Below, one piece after another: positions 30,336 to 42,780 of a stretch of 64,000 nt of DNA. The stretch is from Mikania micrantha (taxonomy: Eukaryota; Streptophyta; Magnoliopsida; Asterales; Asteraceae), in the NCBI GenBank assembly GCA_009363875.1, contig CM018698.1, forward strand, positions 53,288,067 through 53,352,066. Reading direction: 5' to 3'. A program made the position numbers and the translations under genes. Position 1 is the stretch's first letter. Every line of letters starts with the position of its first letter. Below the pieces are notes generated by a model, which made no database searches, was not told the origin of the DNA, and worked only from the letters and a program-made list of their open reading frames with translations.

Positions 30336-32134
30336 GTTCAGTGAGAACATTTTACAAAGGAAATCAATTTCGAATTTTGAACAATATATTTCCATTTTTG
30401 TATAATCTGCATCGATCTTTCCTACCAAAAAAGGGTGTTTATATGTTATTATATATATGAGTGTGCATGTGATATACTAGATATGTCATCTTTGAAAACC
30501 TTTTCTAGTTATGGTCGAAATTGTTTCGTTCATTTGTTATCATTTCTTATTTTATTATAACAACTGTTTAAATATCTGGTTATGTTTCATGACAAGTCCC
30601 ACACACTACCGCATAAACAGTGGTTGTACAACACAGTACAAGTATATATTCGTATGATATGATGATATGGGCCATCTTTTAACACATAAATAGATGGAAC
30701 CACCTTTTTACCTTTTCTGCTATGATACTATAGCTTTACCATATTTGGAATATAGAGTGTGTGGTTCTCATACTCTCATCAATATCTGGAACTGTTCTTC
30801 TTTTGAAACATATCTTGAAATCTGTAAAATAACATTTTTGCTTAAAAAGGTTCAATCTTGTACGAAATTGCTTATTGAAATATTAGATCTAACTCATTAT
30901 TCAAACTAAACAATTATTCCTTAAAAGTTTTGTGTCTTCTAATTTAAATTTTGATATTGGTTTCACAATATTTATGTTAACGATAAACTATGTGATCTAG
31001 AGCTTTCTTAATTTCACAAGACATAACTCGACATGAAGTTTGTAATGTGGGTATCTTTAATTTAACAAGACATAACTTGATATGAAGTTAACCGATCAGG
31101 TTTACATTTGGGAAAGTAGGTTCATGCTTTTACCATGTCGAGCAATTAAGGACATGAATAAAAACAAGTTTAAGAGGTTTTACTGGTTTACACATTATCA
31201 TGTCAAATAAGTTAACATGACAACATAATCTTTTTATGATTTGTTTATCAAAATGACATGGTTTTATAAATTTATAATAATTAAATAAGGATCATTTAGA
31301 ATTTTAATTTTATGATGTGATTTGCATCTTGGTATATCGTAACCTTGTATAGTGAGTTGTGTCAATGATCGTGCCAAACATGACATATGATTCTTGTTAT
31401 TAAATGTGTATCACGTTCTATCATTCGTGTTATTGAGTCGAATATGATTACATATCATGCTAATTAAAGTGTCATGTTAACCCATTCATTAAAGATATCT
31501 GTGTTAGTGTTTAAGTAAATGATGCATATGGTTAAACACTTTTTCTAGGGTAATCGTGACCGAAATTTGTTGTACGCATCAGATTCATAGAAAATACCTA
31601 ATTTTGCAGTATTGAATGCAAACAATCCGTTGATCATTCACAACATTGGCTGGTCCTTGACAGTCCAATAAACTATTCACAACAGCTATTAGCTATATAT
31701 TCAGGTCGCTGACTTACAATGGTTGTAATTTTTGCCTATTAAAAGAGGTGTAAATCGGTCGCTAAGTGCATTTGCGACCGAAAAGGAAGATGCTCGAAGT
31801 CATCTTTTAATTTAATTTGATGCATAAATATATTAATCAATTATGTTTTTTCTTGTTTAGAAATGTTGAGAGAATATAATTGGGGTAACATAAACTAGTG
31901 CAGACCATAGAGTTTATTTATCTAGATAAAATAAAAGGAGATGCACACAGAAACAAATCAGATATATATGATTTGATGCTCTCAATATAGGGCACATGAG
32001 ATATTTGAATTGTACTCCAGCACCTTTTAACCTAAAGTCAGGTAATATATCTAGAAAGATATTACACAAGATACTATATTAGATAATCGCACCCAAATAT
32101 TCCTATATAAATGAACCGGTATGTACAACTTTTA
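30336..32134. other. AT-rich spacer
   Basis: A short direct repeat, caagacataact(c/t)ga(c/t)atgaagtt, occurs near 31017 and 31067. A perfect hairpin CGGTCGC/GCGACCG lies near 31757-31781. No gene was recognised. Confidence 0.5.
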
Positions 32135-32144
32135 GTTAAAAGAT

Positions 32145-32411
32145 GAGTAAATTACCGAGATGGTTCTTGTGGTTTGTTTGTATTTTACTTTTGGTCCCTA
32201 GGTTTTATAAATTACTCATATAGTCTCAAACTTTGTGCATTTGTAACACTTATAGCCCTCAAGTCACCAAATTATTGACCAAATTACCCTTACATAATGA
32301 CTATATGTGTTAAAAATGTGAAAAGTTTGGGACCATATGGGTAATTTATGAAACTTAGGGACTAAGAGCGAAATATTAACAAACCACAAGGACCATATTG
32401 GTAATTTACTC
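32145..32411. mobile_element. Mutator-type MITE with long TIRs
   Basis: 267 bp bounded by GAGTAAATTACC and its exact complement GGTAATTTACTC. The inverted similarity runs over more than 100 bp of each arm (tggttcttgtggtttgtt against its complement). Perfect 10-bp duplications GTTAAAAGAT flank it (32135-32144 and 32412-32421); Mutator elements usually make 9-bp duplications. No coding capacity. Confidence 0.88.
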
Positions 32412-32421
32412 GTTAAAAGAT

Positions 32422-33781
32422 TCAAGAAATTAATCTACCCTAAACAAAATTTTCATTAATTGCCCGTCAAATCGCATATAATTACTAGCTTAAAGTCTTT
32501 ATTTATTTTTTTTGCCAGCAAAAGTCTTAATTAAATAAAGGACCAATTAATCCCGATCATTCGAACTTAACGGATCATTAGCGTATATAGTTTATAAATA
32601 GTTTGTGTATGCTATCGTGCTATGTATAATATTAGAATTAGAGGGATTAAACTTGTCAATATCCTAAAGACACTAAGAGATATGACCTTTCCCTTTTGTT
32701 GTATATAAAGTATAAACAACCGGATGAAATATTTCACACGTTCATAATCATAATATCAATTTCGTATTTTTGCAAAAATCTCCCAACAATTGCATTATAT
32801 TGATTCTTGTTTATATATAATCTATAAGTAGGTTAAATCTCGTGTATTATACGAGTTGATAAAAAATGTTATATACACATATCAATTAACAAAAAGTTAT
32901 GTAATTGAAAACATTTACATTAAAAAGTTTAACTAACTCATGTTTTACACATGTTTAATAAAATATAATATAAATTGTTAATATATAAAATCATCGAAAT
33001 ATGTTTAAAGTATTTGATGAAATAATTATAAATTATGTTTTAATTTTAAAAATTTTTCAACAACATGTTAATATTTTTATGTGATGTAATTCATAAATTA
33101 TTTAATTAAATTATATTTATTCTTCTTTTAGCACATTTAAATTAACTTTAACTAAAATTTATATTAATTCATATAACATGGAATTTTAAAACTTACTTAC
33201 TTTTTATTATTTCAATATAATATATATTTATCATTCAAATCATCCAATCATATTATATGTTTAAAATATTTTAAAAGAAACTATCAAAAACAATTAGTAA
33301 TATTATTGATTTATTTGTAAATATTTAAAAAATATAAATTGAATTCGATTATATTTAAATTACTAAATAGAAGTTCTTAAATACAAATATAAGTTTACTT
33401 AAAGACTTCAAGTTTATTTCATTTTAGATAAATTAATTAATAATATATTTATCATCATACATATTATAATAGATTATCCTTAATTCGTGGTTCCTAATTC
33501 CGAACTAAATAATTAATATTGATAATTAAATATGAGAGAAAAACAGGTAAACTAAAGTGTAGGTGGTCTAGAATTGTAACAAGTGTTCACAATTATTATT
33601 TATTTATCAGTATCAATATATTTGGGCAACAGTAAATGTCGTTATATAATTGAAATTCTTTCTATAATTTTTATTTAAGTTTTATTTACATTGTGTTTTT
33701 ACATTAAACATGAATGCTGGTGAAGGTTTGTTTATTTATTTATTTTATTTATGAATGTTCTTCTCAAGTCTTTCCTTCGTA
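32422..33781. other. Very AT-rich spacer, possibly holding a degenerate minus-strand Helitron
   Basis: On the minus strand, a TC start (TCTATTATAATATG, from 33473) and a hairpin ACTCGT/ACGAG followed by ATTTAACCTAC near 32855-32828 resemble the Helitron ends at 10486-12225. The terminal CTAG is changed to CTAC, so this is weak. Otherwise the stretch is featureless and above 75% AT by eye. Confidence 0.35.
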
Positions 33782-34501
33782 CACTACTATTAAAAAATCC
33801 GACGCCAATTTGCCTAACAAATGTGTAGGAAACACGTTTTTCTGACACGTTTAACGAAAATCATTTGTCGGAAAAAGTCCCACTGGAAAAAGTTTATGAC
33901 AAATTTCTGACACGTTTTTAACAATATAGGAATTAACGACTTTTTTTACGCTTATTTTTATGCATAATAATATCAATTAAAATTAATTGTTTACAAATTA
34001 TTTTATATGGTGACACTTTTCCGACAAAACCATAAATTAATCCAAGGTTTTGTCATAAATGTGTCAAAAATTCCAGAACATTTGTTGCACAATATACTTT
34101 TGAAAAAAAAATAGTTTAATTAAGATTTTTGTCGAAAAATTGTTGGAATTTCCGACACATAATATTTTCATAGAAAATTTTATTAATCTGAGGTATTTTC
34201 AAAGGAATTTTAATTAATTTTCGGTATTGTCAGAAATGCGTTGGAAATTCCGACACATTTGTAACATATATTGAAGAATACAGTTTGCATCACAAATGTG
34301 GTGGAAATACTATGGCTTTTATGGTTTATACATTCTTTTACGCATATTATTATCAACATAGTTTGATTAATACTTAAATAAAAAAGGAAAAAGAGGGTTT
34401 TGTGACACATTTACGACACAATATTTAATTAACTAAATCTAATATTTTTGCCACACATTTGTAAGATATCTAATTTAATTTATTTATTAGTTTGATTTAT
34501 T
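33782..34501 (+). mobile_element. Isolated CACTA-like end with subterminal repeats
   Basis: It begins CACTACTATTAAAAAATCC, close to the left end of the complete CACTA. It then carries TTTCCGACA(C)-like and TGTCGGAA-like motifs, many mutated, for about 650 bp. No opposite end or transposase is seen, and Copia-2 begins directly after it. Either a decayed CACTA fragment or a short non-autonomous member. Confidence 0.55.
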
Positions 34502-34646
34502 TGTGTAAGGACCATTAAGTCTGATGCGCATCAAAACATCTCTGGATCTAGTCCTGGACTTTTGGAAGACAAACAGCCGTTGGAAGAGAAGAATTAACCT
34601 TTCGAAGAACTAATGCTTCCAAGGATAATTCTTTTCTTCTGAAAGC

Positions 34647-34653
34647 TATAAAA
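34647..34653 (+). promoter_or_regulatory. TATA box of the Copia-2 LTR
   Basis: TATAAAA in the context AAGCTATAAAACAACC, about 145 bp into the LTR. The solo-LTR insertion lies about 125 bp downstream, so any transcript from here would run into it. Confidence 0.5.
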
Positions 34654-34775
34654 CAACCTAAAGCTTCCGAATCCCTCCTCAGTACTTAGAAGTTCATATC
34701 GATCAGTGGTTCCGATCGATCCTTAGTGGTTTCCAACACAAAGACTTTCGAAGACTTTCTCTGACAAAGATTCCG

Positions 34776-37542
34776 TGTGACACCCGGCAATTTTAGATAA
34801 ATTGCAACTCTTACACTCTACGTATTTCACATTCATACTTGTCGTATTTCATTTAATTACATTTAATTAGATGAGTTGAACACACACAACTGCGAGACGA
34901 TTGTTCAAGGAACTATCGAATCGTACATTGCACATTGGTTTTGAAAACCAAAAGTGGCAAACACAAACACTAACACAAAACAGTAATTCGGAGAATTACT
35001 GAATTGTGCATTACATGTTGATTTGAATTAATCAAGCATGCAAACACTTCGTAAAACACGAACACAAACCATCGGAGATAATTCAATGAATTATCAAAAC
35101 ACACACACGAGTCTCACGAACATTGGTGATCAATCAAACTTATGTGATATTATATGATTATGTGCTAAACATGCATTAGATATTTAGGATAAACGTTAGG
35201 AATCGAGTACGAGCGAAATCGAATCATCGAAACCGAAAACCAAGAAAAAGGACTCGTCGCGGTACGCGAAGACCCCATGCCGAAAGGCTCCGCGGTACGC
35301 GAAGAAAACCGGGAGTCGAGACTCCCGAATCCCATCGCGATACGCGATAAGAAATTTTGATCGGCCTTCGCGGTACGCGAAGGCCATGTAGATCAAAAAT
35401 TTCATAAAAAACCAACCCAGCTTATTTTGTTCGATTTTTCTTACACTTTATCAAGCGTTTTCTCTCTAGATCGACTGAAACCCATAAAAATCACACCCCA
35501 AACCTCTGGAGTCAACATAGAAGCCATCTATATGCATTTCTTGGTGATTTGAAGTTATTGGAGCATCAAAGAAGTTCTTGAAGGCCATCAACACGTTGAA
35601 GAGTCATCCCCATCCACTTCCAGGATCTGTTGCATCTATTATAACTCGAATCTTGCCATCTAAGGTAGTTTTGTTTGCTTATTAGTTGTTAGATCGCACA
35701 TGCAATGGGTAAAAACCCATATGCAACTCCATTTAGTTATTGTGCACGAAATTTGTTGGTGATTTGGTGGGTATATTGTCATAGATCTTCTGATTATATA
35801 GTTTAGAATGTTAGATTTGAATTTGGTTGAGTTATGGGTTGATTTAGTGATGATTTTGGTACACTTGCCATAAAAGGAAACTTTTATGTGCAAGTCTTGG
35901 ATTTGTGATAATCTAGACATGTTAGACATGTCTAGATGATGTCAAATGTGTATTGGAGTGTTTAGAAACACACTTGGGTGATTGATTTGGTCAAAAACAT
36001 GATTTTCATAAACTTTCTATTTATGGAAAGGGCTTTTGATGTTTTAAAGTGTTTTGATGAACTTTGATTGATGAAACATGTTTAGAAATGATTTTTAACA
36101 TATTTAGAAACTTCGTTTTGTGAAAACAATCTTTTAAATGAATACTTACTATTTTAGGAAACTTTGTTTGGGCAAAATGGCATAAATGGTATTTTATGCA
36201 CAAACGACTTATTTTAAATGTTTACATATGTTTTTACAAACATACTAAAGTTATCAGTTTTATGAAATAGGATTTCATAATCATACTTTCCAAAAATAGA
36301 AACTTTCTAAATATAGAAAGTTTCCCGAAACAAGAACATTATGATTTTTAAAACTTGATTTCGTGAAAGCAACGTGAGTTGGGTCATAGGATGTATTTTG
36401 GTGTCTTACTTGCATTAAGGCAACTTAACACAACAAACGTGTCACCAACGATTCGTAGAGTCAACACAAGTCAACACACACACTCGGGTGAGCACACCGA
36501 CACTTGGAGTTGTATGGACTACAACACACCACAGAACACATACTTACACCTATATGATCATAGGTGCTTACTAGCATGACTGATAGCTTTCACAATCGCG
36601 AACGCCACATAAACCGGGACTGCTCTATCAGGTGAGTTCACGGCCCCTTTTTACATTTTCTACCTTTGGGGGAGAAAACATTGCATACAACTATTTTGAA
36701 CAACATACACACTTTTGGTTACTTTTGTACATGCTAATATCGTATATGCATATGTGTGGCATTCATCCACAAAACTGATAAGTCCTCATTAAACACACCT
36801 CGAACCGTTAATAGCGCGTTGCGCTTAGTGTGGTAATTCTGAATAGTACTATTTGGGCCTGACAAGCCCCGCTGTTGCGAGCCGTATGGCCACCCCGACT
36901 GGAGGTTGGAACAGTGCAAAATTGACCAATAAACATTGCCATTGTCTAGTTGGATGGACATGGCGGGAGGCAGCATGTTAGCTTCGGTTGCGAACCCACA
37001 TATGATATAAAACATATTGACTAGCTATCAATGGATATTGCACTGTAATGATATATAAATCTGCAAAACATTTACTTTAAACATTTTGATGTTTATTGCT
37101 GATACAAACCTGTGCTCTCACGAACCTTTATGTTGACCCTTTTACTCGCATGTTTTCTCAGGTAACTAAGGCACGCGCACAAGGATAGGATGCTAGGATG
37201 GAGTCCCATGCATCAGCTTTAGTGTCTTAGGCAATTTGATAACAATTAACATTTATTTCGTTATGTAATGTTACATATTCAAACCGCTTCCGCACTACTA
37301 CTCTTTAAGATTTGAAAACTGCTTAAATTTATGTTTCTGCAACTTATAATTACATTGTTGTTTTGACAACATAAACTTTTTACTTCCGCAACTCTGATTT
37401 CACTAAACTGTTTTATCCAAGTTATTGGATGTACGTATGAAACCAGACATGTAGGTCTCGCAACACCGTGTGACCGGAGACTGCGATCCTGATTGGTCTT
37501 GCTCGTGCCCCTGGAAGGGACGGGATTTCTCGGGGTGCGACA
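34776..37542 (+). mobile_element. Solo LTR of a gypsy-type element inside the Copia-2 LTR
   Basis: About 2767 bp, beginning TGTGACACCCGG and ending GGGGTGCGACA, with TG..CA ends and partly inverted termini. No PBS, polypurine tract or coding frame is inside. Flanks are TTCCG and TTCTA, an imperfect duplication, so the exact ends may be off by a base or have mutated. It shares islands with the gypsy LTR at 42364 (caggtgagttc near 36630; atgttttctcaggtaac near 37150, compare atgtttcaggtaatg at 45641), so it is probably a diverged relative. Confidence 0.7.
35255..35390. repeat. CpG-rich palindrome cluster in the solo LTR
   Basis: The words cgcggtacgcga (about 35258, 35291 and 35369) and cgcgatacgcga (about 35336) recur. 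One is a perfect hairpin with arms GGCCTTCGCG/CGCGAAGGCC around GTA; next to it GGGAGTC/GACTCCC pair around GA. The minus-strand ORFs across it are repeat by-products. Confidence 0.8.
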
Positions 37543-37978
37543 TTCTACTTATAGAAATAATCAGAGCTGCTTTCTAACATTCAGATCAACAAAGAAGACA
37601 TTCCGATGTTAGTCAGCAACAAAGAAGATTTGTCATAACTACAAAGATACGAGACATTTAATGCCTTTTGTAGTTTAGGTATTTATTGTAAAATAATTGT
37701 AATTAATATGGCTTGTATGTCAAGACCATAGCAGATACTAGATTTAGCATACATTTGTTTCTAGTGTTTTGTCCAGCCGTGTATCCCTATGAGGATACAG
37801 CTGTAGGTCTTAGTATATAATCATTCACTTGTAACTTAGCAAGTAACGAGTGTGTGCTTGAGCGGTTGAGTCTTGTTTACTTTGCAATTGAACGAAATAT
37901 ACTTTGACCTTGAAAGTAAATTTATTTGTGTATTGTATTTGTTCTGCAAGTGTGAGATACACAACCCGATCCAACAAG

Positions 37979-37990
37979 TGGTATCAGAGC
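37979..37990 (+). other. Copia-2 primer binding site (initiator Met tRNA)
   Basis: TGGTATCAGAGC two bases after the LTR end, as in Copia-1. Confidence 0.92.
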
Positions 37991-38081
37991 TTTGGCTCTC
38001 TAACTCAAGCAACTAACCATTCTTAAGTTACCAGTTGTTCATCTTCTACTACTCTTTCTTTCAAGTTTCCTCTAAGTCAAA

Positions 38082-40740
38082 ATGACAACTATCAGTAAGC
38101 ACGATACTGAGAATGGTACTCTCAACAAACCTCCCATGTTCACTCCTGATGATTATGACACATGGAAGGTTAGGATGAAAGGTTTCATCAGGAACCAGGA
38201 CTTCAAACTCTGAAAGTCAGTTCTTGAATGACCATTCCTTCCAATTGTTGCTACTGGTGGAGCACCTGTTCCAAAAGATCCATCTCTATATTCAGATGAA
38301 GACTACAAGAAGATGGAAGTCGATTCAAAGGCACTGTGGCTGATCCAAATGTCCATTCCTAATTCTATCATACATGCATTTAAGAAATGCAAATCTGCTA
38401 AAGAGTTGCGGAACTCTTTACAGCAGATGTATGAGGGATATGATGATGTGAAAGAAAACAAGAAAGACATGCTGAAACAAAAGTTCGAGAACTTTTGTCA
38501 AGAGAACAATGAGAAGATTGCTTCTCAATATCTAAGTTATGTACAACTTGTTGATGAACTAACAGCTGCAGGTGTAAAGATAGAGAACCAAGATGTCATC
38601 AGAAAGTTCTTAAGATCTCTTCCACACGCTTGGAACATTTATTCTGTTGCTATCCGTAGAACAGAAAATCTTAGAACTTTGAAGTTAGGGGAACTCTTTG
38701 GTATACTAAGTGCGTACCATATGGAGATTGATGTTCAACCTAAACAATCTTCTTTCGTTCCTCTTGGGTCAACTGCCTTATATGCACCCATTCATAATGC
38801 TCCATTTCAAAGCTATCAGCCCATATACCATTCAGACTTCACACCTATCATCACCTTTCCAGAAACACCAATGCCATCTTCATCACACACAAATCCATTT
38901 TCTACACAACCCCACTGCTCACCTCCGGTCAGGGAGCATTCATGACTGAAGAAATAAACTACTTTCATCTGTGTCGAGAAGATCTAGATGGCATTCATGC
39001 AGATGATCTGGAAGAGATGGACATCAACTAACAAATGGCCATGATTTCTTACCAAGGAAAGAAGTTCTATCAGAGAACCAGAAGTCAGTTCAAGAAGCAC
39101 AACATGAAGACTGGGTTTGGTTTGGACAAGTCCAAGCTAAAGTGCTACAACTGTCAGCAACTGGGCCATTTTGCCAGAGAATGGAAGTCTCCAAGCTCCC
39201 AGCCATCTACTTCAGCTCAATAGAACTACCAGTCATCCAAGACCTCAAGCCAGTCAAACACTGCAAACATTGCAGAGCAACATGACTTCTCTGACTGGAG
39301 CTTTCAAGTGGAGGAAGCATCTACCTCAAACAATGCACTGATGGCAAATGACTCCACCTCCACGTTCAAGGTAATAGATGACATGTGTACACCTAAATGT
39401 CTTGAAAAATTAAATGCATATAAAAGGTTCAATGCACAAGTCTGTGATGAACTTGAGTCAATACAAGTTGTTAAAACAAATTTTTTTGAGGCTGAAAGAA
39501 ATTATAAGGAAAAGATTGAGGAGTTGGAAAAGACAATCTCTAGTCTTAAACATGAAGACACTAACAAAGAGTATCAAATAAACAATCTTTTGGAAAGACT
39601 AACAACTGCTAAAACAGAATTTGTATTGGCTGAGTCATACAGAGACAGGTTTCTCAGTCAGGGAGAGAAGTTTGAAAAACTTCTCAAAATAAGTGAGATA
39701 CCTGACTTGGCAAAGAAGAAGGGTGCCGGGATTGGGTATAACAAAATGGAACCTCCATCTGCATACACTCCAACAGTAGAGATTAAATGTAAACCTGAAA
39801 CAAATCTTGTGTATGATGAAACTCGACATACACAAGATTCAACAAGAAAATGATTTGACTAAGGTTACCCCTGCTCGATCAATCTATTCATCTGAAGATG
39901 ATACTTCTGATGTGTTTGAAAAACTAAAATCTGTTACTAAACAAAAGAAAAGAAACAAGAAAACCACACCATCTTTTGTTAACGCTAAATATGTACAAAC
40001 TGAGAGTACATCTTCAAATGTCTATGTCACTTGTCCATCTGACAAGTCACATAGGGCTAAATCAGGAAATCGAAATGCCAGCACATCAAAGGCACAGGTA
40101 ACTCATCCCAACAAAAGTATTGTTGGAACACCAAAGTCAAGTCAGTTCTGTTCAGAGAAACCCAGATCAGATCCATCAGCAAGAAGGAACCTCCAGAAAT
40201 CCTCCATAGCTCAAACAATGTGTCTAGTTTGTGGAGACATTGACCACTATGCTATTGATTGATCTTCAATCCAAGAAGCAGAAGAAATTCAAAGCCATGC
40301 AGAAAAGAAAGTGACAAAGGAAGTGGAAGAAGAACACCTAAGTCCTCGGAAGGCCAAAATTCTGCTTCAGATAGAAAAAGGTCAGGCAAGCAACAAAAGA
40401 AGCCATCGGAAGTATCTACTTCTGATAACATGAAAAGAAGGAACAAGAAGTCTTCCAAAGCGAGAAACCCATCGGAAGCAAAAACTAGATCTGCTTCTGA
40501 CAAATCCAAGAAATCTTCCTACTTCGGAAGAAAGCATGCTGAAGAAAGGCAACAGTTCAAGACCAAGTCCAAACCATCGGAAGGAACATAAATACCTGCT
40601 TCTGATAGGTTTCAAAGAAAAGAAAAGAAGTATAATCAATCAACCACAAAGGTCTACAAAGTCTGAAAGAAGAAAGAATCAACTGAACAAACAGCTTAAC
40701 CAGCATGTTCATCATCTGAACCACATAAGATGATCTCAAA
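38082..40740 (+). pseudogene. gag: Copia-2 gag remnant
   Basis: The ATG at 38082 begins a gag frame (MFTPDDYDTWKVRMKGFI), broken by TGA at 38211 and 38229. A frameshift near 38920-38940 ends the next open stretch (38313-38945). A further stop lies at 39029, where relatives have Trp. The first zinc knuckle reads CYNCQQLGHFAREW: the last Cys is now Trp. A coiled-coil segment (about 39390-39700) and a GAGIGYNKMEPPSAY block parallel Copia-1 gag. The second knuckle, CLVCGDIDHYAID, runs into TGA (40260) where its last Cys should be. The C-terminal part (40260-40600) is Ser/Lys-rich with repeated PSE units. Confidence 0.88.
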
Positions 40741-40754
40741 GAAATTTACCTACA

Positions 40755-42363
40755 ATGATGCAAATGGAAAACCCAAGACCACATGGGCTTGAGTTCCCAT
40801 CAGAAACTGATCTACTTTCATGTGTGCAGGGACAACAAGACTCAAAAAGCAACTTGTGGATAGTTGACAGCAGTTGCTCCTGGCACATGACAGGCAACAA
40901 GACCCACTTGCACAAGTTTGAACCATTCATTGGAGGGTCTGTTGCTTTTGGAAGTGATCCAGTAGGTGGATACATCACAGGTAGGGGAACAATAACCAAT
41001 GGCAAGGTTGGTTTTGTAAATGTTCATTTTGTGAAGGAATTAAATTATAATTTGCTGAGTGTCTCTCAAGTGTATGACCAGAAACATAACTTGTTGTTCA
41101 CTTAGCATGAATGTATTGTCCTGAAACCAGGATTTGTTGTTCCAAATGACCAAATTCTACTTTGAGCTCCCAGAAGGAACAACATGTATATGTTGGATAT
41201 GAGCACATCTTCACCACTTAGCAATATAAGCTGCTTTGTTTCTAAAGCCTCACTTGATGAATCATCTCTTTGGCATAGAAGACTTTGCCATGTAAACTTG
41301 AAAAACAAGAATAAATTGGTTAAAAATAACTTAGTTACAGGTTTACCAACAAAGGAATTTGTTTGTATTGATAAATGTGTTGCCTGCCTTAAAAGGAAGC
41401 AACACAAAACTTCTTATCATGCCAAAGAGATAAATTTTATTACAACAGTCCTACACTTGCTTCATATGGACTTGTTTGGCCCAACATGTGTGAAAAGCTT
41501 GGGGAGAAAATCTTATTGTCTGGTGGTCACTGATGACTTTTCAAGATATACCTGGGTATTCTTCTTGAGTACCAAGGATGAGACTGCTGATATCTTGAAG
41601 TCATTCATACTTCGGGTTGAGAATGAAAGTGACCAAAATGTAAAAATCATTAGGTCTGACCAGGGAACAGAATTCAAAAATCATACTTTAAACTCTTTTT
41701 GTGAATCCAAAGGTATCACAAGACAATTTAGTGCTTCTAGAAATCCACAACAGAATGATGTTGCTGAGAGAAAGAATAAGACACTGATTGAACCTGCTAA
41801 AGTCAAGTAGTCTGATTCCAAACTGCCAATTACTTTTTGGGCAGAAGGAGTCAATACTGCCTGTTATGTCCAAAACATGATATTGGTAGTTAAATCACAT
41901 GGTATGACTCCTTATGAGATTTTGCATAAAAGAAAACCATTCATAGGATTTCTGAAACCATTTGGATGTCAATGCACAATCTTGAATACCAAAGATCACA
42001 TAGCCAAATTTGTTGAGAAATCAGCTGAGGGCTTCTTTGTTAGATATTCTTCTCATGCTAAGGCATATAGAGTGTACATCAAAAGTTCTAGAATTATTGA
42101 AGAGTCTGCAAATGTTCAGTTTAATAAACATACTGTCAATAAATCTGGAACGGGCCCTGATTGGCTATTTGATCTTGATGGATTCACATCTGCATTTAAT
42201 CTTTCAATGGAGTATGATACAGGACTTTAGATAACTACCTTGGTTGCAACTCAGCATAGAAGGGAAGAAGATTTTCGTGTTGAACTGCCAATAGCTTCAA
42301 GACATACCTTGGAAGAATCCACTTCAACACCTCAGGCAGTTTCACATTCGGAAACAATTATCA
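40755..42363 (+). pseudogene. pol: Copia-2 pol remnant, first part: protease and integrase
   Basis: The protease motif reads DSSCSWHMTG, so the catalytic Gly of D-S/T-G is lost. Stops follow at about 41103 and 41164. The pre-integrase region (LWHRRLCHVN, CVACLKRKQH) and integrase core (LLHMDLFGP, RSDQGTEF, QQNDVAERKN) are readable, with a stop at 41808 and another at 42228. The frame is cut at 42363 by the gypsy insertion and resumes after 55644. Confidence 0.88.
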
Positions 42364-42660
42364 TGTAACATCACTGTAATTCCGGTCGTCCGTACATCCG
42401 TACGATTGTACTGTTACGACCCGAGATTTATTATTATTAATGACAATGGACTATTTGTTGATATTATTGATGATTATCACTGTTATTGGTATACATACTG
42501 AGAATATATTATTATACGCGTAAACCATGGAAATCTTAGTTGTAACCCAACTAAACTGAACAGTGAATTTATCGCAGCTGAATTCACGAAATTATGGATT
42601 ATCAGTTTGGAAATGAAAAGGAGTTTGAGTTGGTTGTTGTATGGTTGCTAAACATAGTCA

Positions 42661-42780
42661 AGGACACATGGTCATGGTTTATCGAAATAGCGGTGGGACG
42701 GTGGCTGGGGCAGTTGCGACTGACCCCTACATATGCCCTATACATATGCATATTTCGGTCTATCATGGATGTGTCAGTGA
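42661..42780 (+). other. Hairpin module, gypsy 5' LTR copy
   Basis: Outer arms are GACACAT (42663-42669) and ATGTGTC (42769-42775). Inner arms are CGAAATA (42683-42689) and TATTTCG (42751-42757), perfectly complementary. Between them lie GGTGGGACGGTG and CATATGCCCTATA, also present in the three leader copies. Confidence 0.75.

Larger units (their letters stand above)
34502..37976 (+). repeat. Copia-2 5' LTR, interrupted
   Basis: It starts at TGTGTAAGG (34502) or TGTAAGG (34504) and ends ATCCAACA at 37976, then AG and the PBS. Without the inserted 34776-37542 it is about 708 bp. Near the end lies a hairpin with perfect GTATCC/GGATAC arms and flanking CAGC/AGCTG (37774-37803). The partner LTR is missing, so the start is a judgement. 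Confidence 0.65.

Noticed and set aside
30176..30460. Arg/Gly-rich ORF
   Set aside because: Crosses the end of the Harbinger-type MITE and its GC-rich half; not a gene.
35196..35415. Minus-strand ORFs with repeated LRVPRR-like units
   Set aside because: Explained by the CGCGGTACGCGA repeats in the solo LTR.
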